From Croceibacterium_B sp963811255 (lineage in GTDB: Bacteria > Pseudomonadota > Alphaproteobacteria > Sphingomonadales > Sphingomonadaceae), in assembly GCA_963811255.1 (NCBI GenBank), contig CAWEQI010000003.1:1798001-1862000 (forward strand): a stretch of DNA of 64,000 nt. The letters are read 5' to 3'. A program made the position numbers and the translations under genes. Shown in pieces: positions 1 through 8,649 of the stretch; within the stretch, counting starts at the first letter, position 1; every line of letters starts with the position of its first letter. The notes under the pieces were generated by a model. It was not told the DNA's origin, did not search any database, and saw nothing but the letters and a program-made list of their open reading frames with translations.

Positions 1-155
1 TGTCGAACGGCGGGAACGCCCCCCTCACGCTGGCGAACGGCGAAACCCGCAGCTTCCTCGAGGACGGCGATGAAGTGATTATGACCGCGCACGCGGTTAC
101 CGAGGGCTACCGCACGATCGGCTTCGGCGAATGCCGCGGGCGGATCGCCGGATGA
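1..155 (+). CDS. Fumarylacetoacetase, C-terminal fragment
   Basis: This is the 3' end of a gene that starts upstream of the window; the reading frame is entered at base 3 and stops at 153-155. The 50 visible residues contain the C-terminal pattern typical of fumarylacetoacetases (FLEDGDEVIMTAH, then GYRTIGFGECRG). The enzyme would hydrolyse fumarylacetoacetate to fumarate and acetoacetate in the last step of tyrosine/homogentisate catabolism. The stop overlaps the next start as ATGA, and that gene encodes the preceding enzyme of the same pathway, which supports the call. Only the C-terminus is seen, so catalytic residues cannot be checked. Confidence 0.85.
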   Translation, partial: SNGGNAPLTLANGETRSFLEDGDEVIMTAHAVTEGYRTIGFGECRGRIAG

Positions 156-802
156 GCGAGGCGCTCGTCCTTCACGGCTACTGGCGCTCCGGGACCAGCT
201 ATCGCACGCGAATCGGGCTCAACATCAAGGGCGTGGCGTACGAACAGGCGCCGGTCGACTTGCGCGCCGGGGTGCAGGCGTCGGACGAATTCCGCGCGCT
301 CAATCCGCAAGGCCTGGTGCCGGCACTGGAGACGCCCGACGGCGTCTTTATGCAGTCGTCGGCGATCCTCGAATGGCTCGAGGAGCGCTATCCCGAGCCG
401 CCGTTGCTGCCGGCAGCGCCGGGCGAAAGGGCGCTCGTGCGGGCGATGGCGATGGTGGTCGCTTGCGATATCCATCCGCTCAACAATTTGCGCGTTCTGA
501 AATACCTGAAGCATACTTCAGGACAGGATCAGGCAGCGATCGACGCGTGGGCCGGGCACTGGATTTCCGAAGGATTTTCGGCCCTTGAGGCAATGATCTC
601 ACAGCACGGCGGAAAATTTGCCTACGGCGACAGCCTAACTCTGGCCGACTGCCATCTGGTGCCGCAGTACTATTCCGCGCGGCGGTTCGGCATCGATTGC
701 GGGCGGTGGCCCCGACTTGCCGTGGCGGTGACGAACGCACTGGCCGAGCCTGCGGTCGCGCAGGCGCACCCTGATCGGCAACCCGACGCCGATCCGGCTT
801 GA
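152..802 (+). CDS. maiA: Maleylacetoacetate isomerase (zeta-class GST)
   Basis: A protein of 216 aa, the usual length of bacterial maleylacetoacetate isomerases. It isomerises maleylacetoacetate to fumarylacetoacetate with glutathione in tyrosine/homogentisate catabolism. The N-terminal thioredoxin-like domain carries SGTSYRTRIGL at the position of the zeta-class active-site motif (usually SSCSxRVRIAL, so the Cys is replaced here). NPQGLVPALE and QSSAILEWLEE form the glutathione-binding part. The C-terminal helical domain contains TLADCHLVPQ. The start at 152 is chosen because it overlaps the upstream fumarylacetoacetase stop as ATGA; a longer frame from 131 would add seven unlikely residues. 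The two genes form a translationally coupled pair. Confidence 0.92.
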   Translation: MSEALVLHGYWRSGTSYRTRIGLNIKGVAYEQAPVDLRAGVQASDEFRALNPQGLVPALETPDGVFMQSSAILEWLEERYPEPPLLPAAPGERALVRAMAMVVACDIHPLNNLRVLKYLKHTSGQDQAAIDAWAGHWISEGFSALEAMISQHGGKFAYGDSLTLADCHLVPQYYSARRFGIDCGRWPRLAVAVTNALAEPAVAQAHPDRQPDADPA

Positions 803-873
803 CGCCCGGAATGAAGCGGCCGCGCCCCGGCAGGATTTTGGCCGATTTCGCGGGGCGGGCGGCGGAGCCGCTC

Positions 874-907
874 AGGGATTGCGATTCAAATCCCTTTCGG
901 CCCGCCA
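874..907 (+). other. Stem-loop and tRNA-3'-end-like fragment
   Basis: Bases 874-880 (AGGGATT) and 889-895 (AATCCCT) form a perfect 7-bp inverted repeat with an 8-nt loop, which may act as a weak terminator after maiA. Independently, 885-907 has the layout of a tRNA 3' end: a TTCAAAT T-loop, five T-stem positions, seven acceptor positions, a discriminator base and CCA at 905-907. The matching 5' T-stem is absent, so this is not an intact tRNA. It could be chance or the core of an old attachment site. Confidence 0.3.
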
Positions 908-969
908 CATTTTCGTCTAATTGTGCCTCCGCGCCGTTGTGGCGCAACAGGGTTCATAGGGGAGTTACT

Positions 970-1215
970 ATGCGTAAACTCGTTACCGGAATTGCGGCTA
1001 CCATGCTGGTCGCCGGCCTCGCCGCGTGCAACAACGCCAACGACCAATCGTCGGCGATGAGCTCCGAGACGACCGAAGCCGCTCCTGTCGATACGACGGC
1101 GCCTGCGGCCACCGACACTTCGGCGATGTCGGCAGCGGCGAGCGACGCCAGCGATGCGGCCAGCTCTGCCAGCGACGCGGCCAGCGAAGCCAGCGAAGCG
1201 GCCAGCGGCCAGTAA
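970..1215 (+). CDS. Small Ala/Ser-rich lipoprotein
   Basis: An 81-aa protein preceded by a clear ribosome site (ggggagtt) six or seven bases before the ATG. Residues 1-20 form a lipoprotein signal peptide ending in the lipobox LAAC, so the mature protein would begin with a lipidated Cys in the envelope. The mature part is low-complexity, Thr/Ala/Ser/Asp/Glu rich, and ends in repeated ASDAAS/ASEAAS units with an amphipathic helix-like period. No enzymatic domain is recognised. It stands alone between maiA and a convergent gene. Such small acidic lipoproteins are common and uncharacterised, and no function is claimed. Confidence 0.75.
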   Translation: MRKLVTGIAATMLVAGLAACNNANDQSSAMSSETTEAAPVDTTAPAATDTSAMSAAASDASDAASSASDAASEASEAASGQ

Positions 1216-1222
1216 ACGCCTC

Positions 1223-1255
1223 GGGCGGCCGGCAGCGTTCAGCGGTCGGCCGCCC
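1223..1255 (+). terminator. GC-rich hairpin between convergent genes
   Basis: GGGCGGCCG (1223-1231) can pair with CGGCCGCCC (1247-1255) across a 15-nt loop, directly after the lipoprotein stop and next to the stop of the convergent gene at 1256. There is no clear T-tract on either strand, so it is a possible bidirectional terminator rather than a classical one. Confidence 0.4.
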
Positions 1256-1606
1256 TCACAATACGGTGCTACACGCCTCGTTCGCGCGGCGAATACCAAA
1301 GGCCCTCGGAGCGTTGCCAGCGCCAGGGTTCAGTTTCTTCTTCTTCTGCGGAATCCTCGCGAGCTTACCGCTTTTCGCCTTCTTGGCTTTGCCCTTAGGC
1401 TTCTTGGCCGCCTTTGCAGCGGACTTCTTGAGCACCGCCTCGGCCAGACGACGCACCTCGCCCACGCGGGGCCTGATCTCGTGGGCCAACACCGCCTTGG
1501 CCAGTTGCTTGTCGGTCAGCTTCTCGCGATCGGCCGGGGCCGTGGCAGCCGCCCCGGTTTGCGCCGCTGCTGTGCCGGCCTTGGCCGCATTCTTCCGTCC
1601 AGCCAT
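1256..1606 (-). CDS. Basic Lys/Ala-rich protein, unknown function
   Basis: A 116-aa, strongly basic protein of unknown function. The N-terminal third is Ala/Thr-rich. The middle (about residues 28-60: LTDKQLAKAVLAHEIRPRV, then RRLAEAVL) looks helical. Residues about 62-90 are an Ala-Lys-Pro tract (KKSAAKAAKK, KGKAKKAK) resembling the tails of histone H1-like bacterial proteins. The combination suggests nucleic-acid binding, but this rests on composition only. It lies convergent to the lipoprotein gene and about 125 bp downstream of ppx on the same strand. Confidence 0.5.
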   Translation of the reverse strand: MAGRKNAAKAGTAAAQTGAAATAPADREKLTDKQLAKAVLAHEIRPRVGEVRRLAEAVLKKSAAKAAKKPKGKAKKAKSGKLARIPQKKKKLNPGAGNAPRAFGIRRANEACSTVL

Positions 1607-1732
1607 TTGTCACCTCGTGCCGTCGATTGATCCCGGCAAAAAGCTGCGCAAAGCGATTTCCGCCGACAAGAGAACGTTCGATCGCGTCACATCGTTGTCA
1701 AATCTCTTTTTTGCCCAAGCAAGGAGCGTCCG

Positions 1733-3229
1733 TCACTGGGGCATCTCGATCGCATGCTCCAGCCCCAGCCATCCGGCGAGGGTCGCGAGGTCGCCGCGGA
1801 CGCTGTCGCTCGCCAGCGCCTCGGCGCCCTTCTCGAAGCGCAGCACCAAGCGTCCGTTTTCGCGGGTCAGCTTGCTGGCGGTGAGCGACAGGCGCGAACC
1901 GGCGCCGATTCGGCGGCACAGCCGGATCGCCAGCCCCCAACCGATCGCCTGATACAGCTGGTCCTCGCTCGCGAGGCCGAGCAGATCAGCGGGTAATCCC
2001 GTGCGTCCGCCGGTCGCCACGAGCGCGGCGGCGATCCGCGCGCGGCCGGGAACGTCGAGGCTTATCCAGCGCTTGTGCAGCGCCCAGTCAATCGCATGGC
2101 TGATCCTGATGTTCGGCTCGAGCCGCGCGGCAGCGAGTGCCAGCATGATCGCCACCAGGCGCAGCCGCTCGCCGGTTGAGTCCTCGGCTCCGACGGCTTC
2201 GGCCGTCCATCCGGCCATCATCGCCGCGCGCGACGGCGAGCCGCCGAGCGGCGCCGCGAAGCGCGAGATCCCGACAATCAGCGGATCCTGCCGCCGCGCG
2301 AGTGACGGCAGCTGCTGATAGAGCAACCCCTCGCGCAGACCCCAGGCGGAGAACACCAGCCCCGACGGCTGTAGCTCCGCCAGCATCACGCGCAGCAGGT
2401 CGGCGGCATCGGGCAAGGCCTCGGCGCGCATCGTCGCGAGGCGTGCGCTGTCCTTGAGCGCGGCGCGATCGGAGCGGATCAGTTTCTTGATGACGGGCTC
2501 GGCTTCGTCGGGCGACAGCTCAAAACCGTGCGGATCGGTCAGCGGGGATCCCTGCTGCAGCATCGCCGCGCGGGCGAAAGCACGCCAGGTGCCGCCGACG
2601 AGATACAACGGCCCGGGGTGTGCGACCGCCCAGCCGACCCCGGCGAAGGACTTGTGGACGAAGCCTTTGAACGAGCGCGAGCCCTTCTTGCGCAAGCTGT
2701 CGAGCCGCAGCGTTCCGAACGGCAGGCTCACGCCCTGATGGGCCTGGCCGTCCTCGACGCAGACCAGTTCGAGGCTGCCGCCGCCGAGGTCGGCTACCAC
2801 CCCGTGAGCGTCGGGGAAGGCGGCGATCACCCCTGCTGCGGAGGCGACGGCTTCCTCTTCACCCGACAGGAGCCGCGGCTCGAAGCCGATCGCCCGGACC
2901 CGATCGAGAAACTCGGCGCCGTTCTCCGCGTCGCGCACCGCGGCGGTGGCGACCGCCGTCACGTCGCGAATACCGAGCGACTGCAGCAGGAAATGGAACC
3001 TAGCGAGTCCGGCAAGGGCGACCTCCTGCGCCTTGTCGGGTAGCCGCCCGGTGGTAGCGATGTCGCGGCCGAGCCGAGCGGTGACCTTCTCATTGAGCAG
3101 CGTTTCGGGCGCCCGACCCGGCCCGGTGTAGACCACCATGCGCACGGTGTTCGAACCGATATCGATAACGGCCCTGTCGGGCGCATCGCCGGCGACTTCC
3201 GGTCGCCGCCGGTCGAGCCGGGGCGTCAT
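1733..3229 (-). CDS. ppx: Exopolyphosphatase, Ppx/GppA family
   Basis: A 498-aa protein of the ASKHA-fold Ppx/GppA family, which releases phosphate from polyphosphate ends or hydrolyses pppGpp. Visible signatures are IDIGSNTVRMVVY near the N-terminus (phosphate 1 loop), TAAVRDAENG, LSGEEEA and DLGGGSLEL (phosphate 2 loop), followed by a helical C-terminal region. The length fits the long Ppx form rather than short GppA-like proteins. The start overlaps the stop of ppk by four bases (ATGA), so the two are translationally coupled: a synthesising and a degrading enzyme of polyphosphate in one operon. Ppx is preferred over GppA because of this pairing. Confidence 0.9.
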   Translation of the reverse strand: MTPRLDRRRPEVAGDAPDRAVIDIGSNTVRMVVYTGPGRAPETLLNEKVTARLGRDIATTGRLPDKAQEVALAGLARFHFLLQSLGIRDVTAVATAAVRDAENGAEFLDRVRAIGFEPRLLSGEEEAVASAAGVIAAFPDAHGVVADLGGGSLELVCVEDGQAHQGVSLPFGTLRLDSLRKKGSRSFKGFVHKSFAGVGWAVAHPGPLYLVGGTWRAFARAAMLQQGSPLTDPHGFELSPDEAEPVIKKLIRSDRAALKDSARLATMRAEALPDAADLLRVMLAELQPSGLVFSAWGLREGLLYQQLPSLARRQDPLIVGISRFAAPLGGSPSRAAMMAGWTAEAVGAEDSTGERLRLVAIMLALAAARLEPNIRISHAIDWALHKRWISLDVPGRARIAAALVATGGRTGLPADLLGLASEDQLYQAIGWGLAIRLCRRIGAGSRLSLTASKLTRENGRLVLRFEKGAEALASDSVRGDLATLAGWLGLEHAIEMPQ

Positions 3230-5463
3230 GAGCCCCCCTTGCGCAACGTCAGATGCGGAACGCTCTTCTCGTCGAGCGCGGCCCCGCGGCCGGACAGCGA
3301 GGGGTTCTGCATGAAGTACTCGTGGCAGTTGAAGCCCTCGCCGTCGCTCATGATGCGCTGATATTCCCCGCTTCCGTCGAGCACCCAGCTCTGTTCCTCG
3401 TCGAGCAGGTTGGCCAGCATGACCTGCTGCAACACCTGCTCATGCACCGTCCTGTTGCGGATCGGCACCATCGCCTCGACACGCCGATCGAGGTTGCGCG
3501 ACATGGCGTCGGCCGAGCTGATGAACACCTTGGCCCTTGCGCTCGGCAGCTTGTAGCCGTTGGCGAAGGCCCAGATGCGGCTGTGCTCGAGGAAGCGGCC
3601 GATGATCGACTTGACGCGAATGGTCTCCGACAGGCCCGGCACGCCGGGCCTGAGGCAGCAGACTCCGCGAATCACGAGCTGGACCTCGACGCCCGCCTGA
3701 CTGGCGGCATAGAGCCGGTCGATCACGCCCTTGTTCGTCAGGGCGTTGAGCTTGATCCAGATGCCGGCGGGCCGGCCGGCCTGCTTGTTGGCGATCTCGT
3801 TGTCGATCAGGTCATAGATCGTCTCGCGCAGATCGAGCGGCGAGATCGAGATCAGTTCGGTGCGGCTCGGCTCGACGTACCCGGTGATGAAGTTGAACAG
3901 CCGCGCTGCGTCGCGGCCGATTCGCGGATCGGCGGTGAAGAAGCTGAGGTCGGTGTAGATCTTCGCCGTCACCGGATGGTAGTTGCCGGTGCCGAAGTGG
4001 CAGTAGGTGCGGTAGCCGTCGTCTTCCCGACGGACGACCATCGACACCTTCGCATGGGTCTTCCAGTCGACGAAGCCGTAGATCACCTGCACCCCGGCGC
4101 GTTCGAGCTGGCTCGCCCAGTGAATGTTCTGCTCCTCGTCGAAGCGCGCCTTGAGCTCGACGACCGCGGTGACCGACTTGCCCGCCTCGGCGGCGGCGAT
4201 CAGCGCCATCACCACCGGCGACTGGTGACCGGCGCGATAGAGCGTCTGCTTGATCGAGATCACCGCCGGGTCCTCAGCCGCCTGGCGGATGAAATCGACC
4301 ACCACCTCGAAGCTTTCGTAAGGGTGATGGACGATAAAGTCCTTCTCGCGGATGGCCGCGAAGCAGTCGCCGTCGTGCTCGAGCACGCGCTCGGGATAGC
4401 GCGGCGCGTAGGGCGCGAACTTGAGGTCCGGGCGGTCTTCCTCGACGATCGTCGCCAGTCCGCTGATGCCGAGCAGCCCCTCGCTCTTGGTCACCAGCGC
4501 GTCGCGCAAGCCGAGATGCTCGCGCAGCATCGCCTCGGCGTCCGGATCGAAGTCGCGGTCGAGCTCGAGCAGGATCACCCGGCCGCGCCGCCGCCGCTGG
4601 ATCGCGCTGCGGAAATAGCGAACCAGGTCTTCGGCCTCTTCCTCGACCTCGATGTCGCTGTCGCGCAAGACCCGGAACACGCCGTCGCCGTCGATGCGGA
4701 AACCGGGGAAGATCATCTTTGCGAAGCGGCCGATGACGCCTTCGATCGGCACGTAGATCGCCTCGTCGCCGGGAATGCGGACGAAGCGGGGCATGGCTGG
4801 TGGAACTAACACCATTTCGACCAATTTGGCCTCATCGGCACGGCGGGTCAGGTTGAACAGGATGCCCATCCCCAGATTGGCGATGAACGGGAAGGGATGC
4901 GCCGGATCGATCGCCTGCGGAGTAATCACCGGCAGGATATCGTCGACGAAGAACCGCCGCAGATAAGCCGCCGCTTCGCCGTCGAGCGAGTGGGCATCGG
5001 CGATGCGGATGCCTTCGGGGGCCAGCTTGTCGTGCAATTGGGTGAGCACGTGCTGCTGCAGCCGTTCAAGCCGACGGACCTTGCGGTGGATTTCGGTCAG
5101 CTGCTGGGTCGGGGTCTTGTCGTCGATCGAACGCGTATCGATGCCGCGCCGCGCCTGCCCGGCGAGACCGGCGACGCGGATCATCATGAACTCGTCGAGA
5201 TTACTGCCCGAAATCGACAGGAAGCGCAGCCTCTCGAGCAACGGGTAGTGCGGGTTGTAGGCTTCGGCGAGAACGCGTTCGTTGAACGCCAGCCAACTCA
5301 GCTCGCGATTGAAATAGGCCGTTTCGGCGGCTGGGCGGTCGTCCGCCGACGGCCCCGGCGCTGCCGTGCTGACCGGCTCTCGCTCGGCCGCCTCGCCGGG
5401 CGGTGCGCCGATCGTATCCCTTGTCAGTGCCGGCAGGTCCATGGTTGATCCACTACAATCCAT
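3226..5463 (-). CDS. ppk1: Polyphosphate kinase 1
   Basis: A 745-aa protein with the complete PPK1 architecture: N-terminal helical domain (YFNRELSWLAFNERVLAEA), head domain, and two PLD-fold C-terminal domains. It polymerises the ATP gamma-phosphate into polyphosphate. The autophosphorylated histidine lies in THAKVSMVVRR (His about 470) and the second conserved histidine in FLEHSRIWAF (about 627); HFGTGNYHP is also present. The first 40 residues are a disordered Pro/Ala-rich extension, and a second possible start is the Met at codon 8 (5442). It is followed by overlapping ppx. A Pho-box-like repeat at 5510-5528 lies upstream, between this gene and the divergent regulator gene. Confidence 0.95.
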   Translation of the reverse strand: MDCSGSTMDLPALTRDTIGAPPGEAAEREPVSTAAPGPSADDRPAAETAYFNRELSWLAFNERVLAEAYNPHYPLLERLRFLSISGSNLDEFMMIRVAGLAGQARRGIDTRSIDDKTPTQQLTEIHRKVRRLERLQQHVLTQLHDKLAPEGIRIADAHSLDGEAAAYLRRFFVDDILPVITPQAIDPAHPFPFIANLGMGILFNLTRRADEAKLVEMVLVPPAMPRFVRIPGDEAIYVPIEGVIGRFAKMIFPGFRIDGDGVFRVLRDSDIEVEEEAEDLVRYFRSAIQRRRRGRVILLELDRDFDPDAEAMLREHLGLRDALVTKSEGLLGISGLATIVEEDRPDLKFAPYAPRYPERVLEHDGDCFAAIREKDFIVHHPYESFEVVVDFIRQAAEDPAVISIKQTLYRAGHQSPVVMALIAAAEAGKSVTAVVELKARFDEEQNIHWASQLERAGVQVIYGFVDWKTHAKVSMVVRREDDGYRTYCHFGTGNYHPVTAKIYTDLSFFTADPRIGRDAARLFNFITGYVEPSRTELISISPLDLRETIYDLIDNEIANKQAGRPAGIWIKLNALTNKGVIDRLYAASQAGVEVQLVIRGVCCLRPGVPGLSETIRVKSIIGRFLEHSRIWAFANGYKLPSARAKVFISSADAMSRNLDRRVEAMVPIRNRTVHEQVLQQVMLANLLDEEQSWVLDGSGEYQRIMSDGEGFNCHEYFMQNPSLSGRGAALDEKSVPHLTLRKGGS

Positions 5464-5509
5464 CCGCGCCTTAGAACCGCGTCGCGGGAGCGGGAATCGC
5501 CAATCCCGG

Positions 5510-5528
5510 CCGTCATAAGCCAGTCACA
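5510..5528 (+). promoter_or_regulatory. Pho-box-like direct repeat (ppk / phoB-like intergenic)
   Basis: GTCAT at 5512-5516 and GTCAC at 5523-5527 repeat with the 11-nt period of PhoB half-sites (consensus CTGTCAT-N4-CTGTCAT), here CGTCAT AAGC CAGTCAC. It sits about 40 bp upstream of the regulator start at 5568 and 50 bp upstream of the divergent ppk start, so PhoB could control either gene. Confidence 0.5.
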
Positions 5529-5567
5529 TCACAAGCCCAAGGTGCTCCGACGAGCGGGAGGCACGCG

Positions 5568-6243
5568 GTGAATCGGGCGACGATTCTGACAACCGGCGAG
5601 GATGCCGAAAGGTTCGAAGATTTTCGAACTCAACGGGATGGTGTTCGAATTCCGCAAGCTGGCCTCGGAAGGTCCGGCCGTGCTCATCGAAGGCGCGGCG
5701 TGGGCCTTCGTCGACTGGGTCATGGAAGACCTTTCCGGGCTCGAGATGTGCCGCCGCCTGCGGGCCGACAGCCGCACCCGCGACGCGCACGTAACGATGA
5801 TCCTCGAGCATGATGATCCCGAAGACCGACGGCGGGCGCTCAAGGCCGGGGCCGACGATTACATGGTCGGGCCGGCCGGCCGGCAGGCGATCCTCGATCG
5901 CATCCTGGCGGTGCATCCGTCGGCCGGCCGACGCGGTTCCAGCCAAATCATCGAAAGCGGCAATTTGCGGATCGACCTCGGCGCCGAGCAGGCCCGCTGG
6001 GGCAGCAAGGCGGTGTCGCTGCGGCCCAACGAGTTCCGCCTGCTGCGCTTTCTGGCCGAAAATCCCAACCGCGTGCTGTCGCGGCGGGAACTGATCGACG
6101 CCCTAGGGAAATCGGGCGATACCGAATATCTCAGGACGGTCGACGTATGGATCAAGCGCCTGCGCTTCGGTCTGCGCCAGGTGGGGGCCGGCGGGCTGCT
6201 GCGCACGGTGCACAACAAGGGTTACGTCTTCGACTCCCCTTGA
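5568..6243 (+). CDS. PhoB/OmpR-family response regulator, atypical receiver, frameshifted
   Basis: A two-domain OmpR/PhoB-type regulator if one extra base is removed. From GTG 5568 the frame reads VNRATILTTGEDAERFEDF, and a second frame beginning near 5625 continues with FELNGMVFEFRKLASEG to the stop; deleting one T from the run 5624-5627 joins them. The receiver keeps the phospho-acceptor region (VDWVMEDLSG) but has GED where the acidic pocket is expected, no switch Thr, and Gly where the conserved Lys should be (ADDYMVGP). The C-terminal winged helix is well kept (LRPNEFRLLRFLAENPNRV, then LRTVDVWIKRLR and NKGYVF). If the shift is real, only an N-truncated protein from 5602 could be made. 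It is convergent with phoU (22-bp overlap). Confidence 0.72.
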
Positions 6244-6972
6244 GCGGCTTCTCTTGCGCGGCCGAGCGTCTTGCCGAGGATCGCCTCCAGGTCTTCGTCT
6301 CCCCGGTGCCGGTCGGGCATGTGCTCCCCGGTGTCGGCGAAATAGACCATCTCGGCGACGTTGGTGGCGTGATCGCCGATCCGCTCGAGGTGCTTGGCGA
6401 CGAACAGCAGGTGCGCTGCCGGGGTGATGTTGTGCGGGTTCTCCATCATGAACGTCAGCAGCGCGCGAAAGATGCTGTCGTAGAAGTTGTCGACCACCTG
6501 GTCGCGCCCCAGCACCATCGCCGCCTTGGCTCCATCACGCGCGGCGAAGGCATCGAGCACGTCGCTGACCATTTCGCTCGACACCCGCGCCATCTCCGGC
6601 AGCAGCGACAGCGGCTCGATCTTCGAACTCTCGATGTTCGGCACGCGCTTGGCGATGTTCTTGGCGTAATCGCCGATGCGCTCGACCACGCCGGAGATCT
6701 TCAGCGCGGCGACCACTTCCCGCAAATCGTTGGCGAGCGGCGCGCGCAGCGCCATGATGCTGATCGCGCGTCCCTCGACATCGCTCTCGAGTTCATCGAT
6801 CCGCACGTCGCGCTCGACCACCGCGGCAGCGAGTTCGACGTCGCGCGTGATCAGCGCTTGCATCGAGTTCGCGGATTGCCAGCTCGGCGAGGCCGCCCAT
6901 CTCGCTGATCGTGGCGCGCAGTTCCTCGAGCTCTTGGTCGAACGCCTTGAGGGTGTGGCCGGTGGCCGCCAT
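6222..6972 (-). CDS. phoU: Phosphate signalling protein PhoU, frameshifted
   Basis: PhoU links the PstSCAB transporter to the PhoR kinase and restrains phosphate uptake and the Pho response. The N-terminus (MAATGHTLKAFDQELEELR, then ISEMGGLAELAI) is in one frame and the rest (NSMQALITRDVELAAAVV, then IDELESDVEGRAI, LRAPLANDLR, VERIGDYAKNIAKRV and LERIGDHATNVAEMV) in another. Removing one base at about 6873 fuses them into a normal two-repeat PhoU of about 249 aa with both metal-binding (E/D)xxxD regions. It follows pstB closely, as in most pst operons. A protein from the internal ATG at 6863 would lack the first helix pair. Sequence error or a real inactivating mutation cannot be separated from one sequence. 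Confidence 0.85.
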
Positions 6973-6983
6973 GCTAGCTCTCC

Positions 6984-7805
<822 letters not shown>

Positions 7806-7809
<4 letters not shown>

Positions 7810-8649
7810 CGTGTGAGAACCTTCTTCGCCAGCAAGCGAACACCGAGGTTCAACGCCAGCACGAATAGCGTCAGGATCAGCGCGCCTGCCCAGGCGAGCT
7901 GGTTCCAGTTGTCATAAGGGCTCGCCGCGTACTGGTAGAGGATCACCGGCAGATTGGCCATCGGCCGTGCCAAGTCGGAATTCCAGAACTGGTTGTTGAG
8001 CGCGGTGAACAGCAGCGGCGCGGTCTCGCCGCTGATCCGCGCGACCGCCAGCAGGGTCCCGGTAACAAGGCCGGTCAGGGCGGCCTTGTAGATGATCTGC
8101 ATCGTCAGCTTCCAACGCGGCAGCCCGAGCGCGGCCGCCGCCTCGCGCATCTGGTTGGGCACCAGGCGAAGCGATTCCTCGCTCGTGCGGACGACGATCG
8201 GCAGCAGAATGATGCCCAGCGCCATGGCGCCCGCGTAGCCGGAGAAGTGCCCCATCGTGCGCACGGCAATCTCGTAGACGAACAGGCCAATCACGATCGA
8301 GGGCGCGCTGAGCAGGATATCGTTGATGAACCGCACCGTGGCGGCCAGTTTGGTGTGACGGCCATGTTCGGCGAGATAGGTGCCCGCGGCGATGCCGATC
8401 GGGGCGCCGATCACCGTCGCCAGCAGGATCATCGACCGCGCTCCCGTAGAACGCGTTCAGCAGGCCGCCCTCGGAGCCCGGCGGCGGCGTCATCTTGGTG
8501 AACAGGTCCGGCGTGATCGCCTTCGCCCCCCGGACGAAGGTCGTGTAGAGAATCCAGGCCAGGAAGAGCAGTCCGAAGAGCGTCGCCGCCGAGGCCAGGA
8601 CAAAGGCCACGAAATCGACGACCCGGCGGCGGATGATGACGGAGTTCAT
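7806..8649 (-). CDS. pstA: Phosphate ABC transporter permease PstA, frameshifted
   Basis: One of the two inner-membrane permeases of the Pst transporter. The first frame (from ATG 8649) gives one membrane segment and the conserved PPPGSEGGLLNAFYGSA. The second frame begins MILLATVIGAPIGIAAGTYL and carries the remaining membrane segments, the EAAxxxG coupling loop (REAAAALGLPRWKL) and RISGETAPLLFTA. Removing one base at 8433 joins them into a normal PstA of about 280 aa. It overlaps pstC at its start and pstB at its stop, so the operon is translationally coupled. A separate downstream protein from 8432 would lack the first membrane helix. Confidence 0.9.

Noticed and set aside
885..907. A complete tRNA gene
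   Set aside because: The 5' T-stem, anticodon arm and 5' acceptor strand cannot be folded from the preceding bases.
3253..4809. A 518-codon open frame antisense to ppk
   Set aside because: It mirrors the codon structure of ppk, has His/Asp/Arg-rich composition typical of antisense frames in high-GC coding DNA and no recognisable domain.
5602..6243. Treating the PhoB-like gene as an intact shorter protein starting at 5602
   Set aside because: The preceding frame from 5568 encodes a plausible first receiver strand and helix, and deleting one T joins the two; an N-truncated receiver is less likely.
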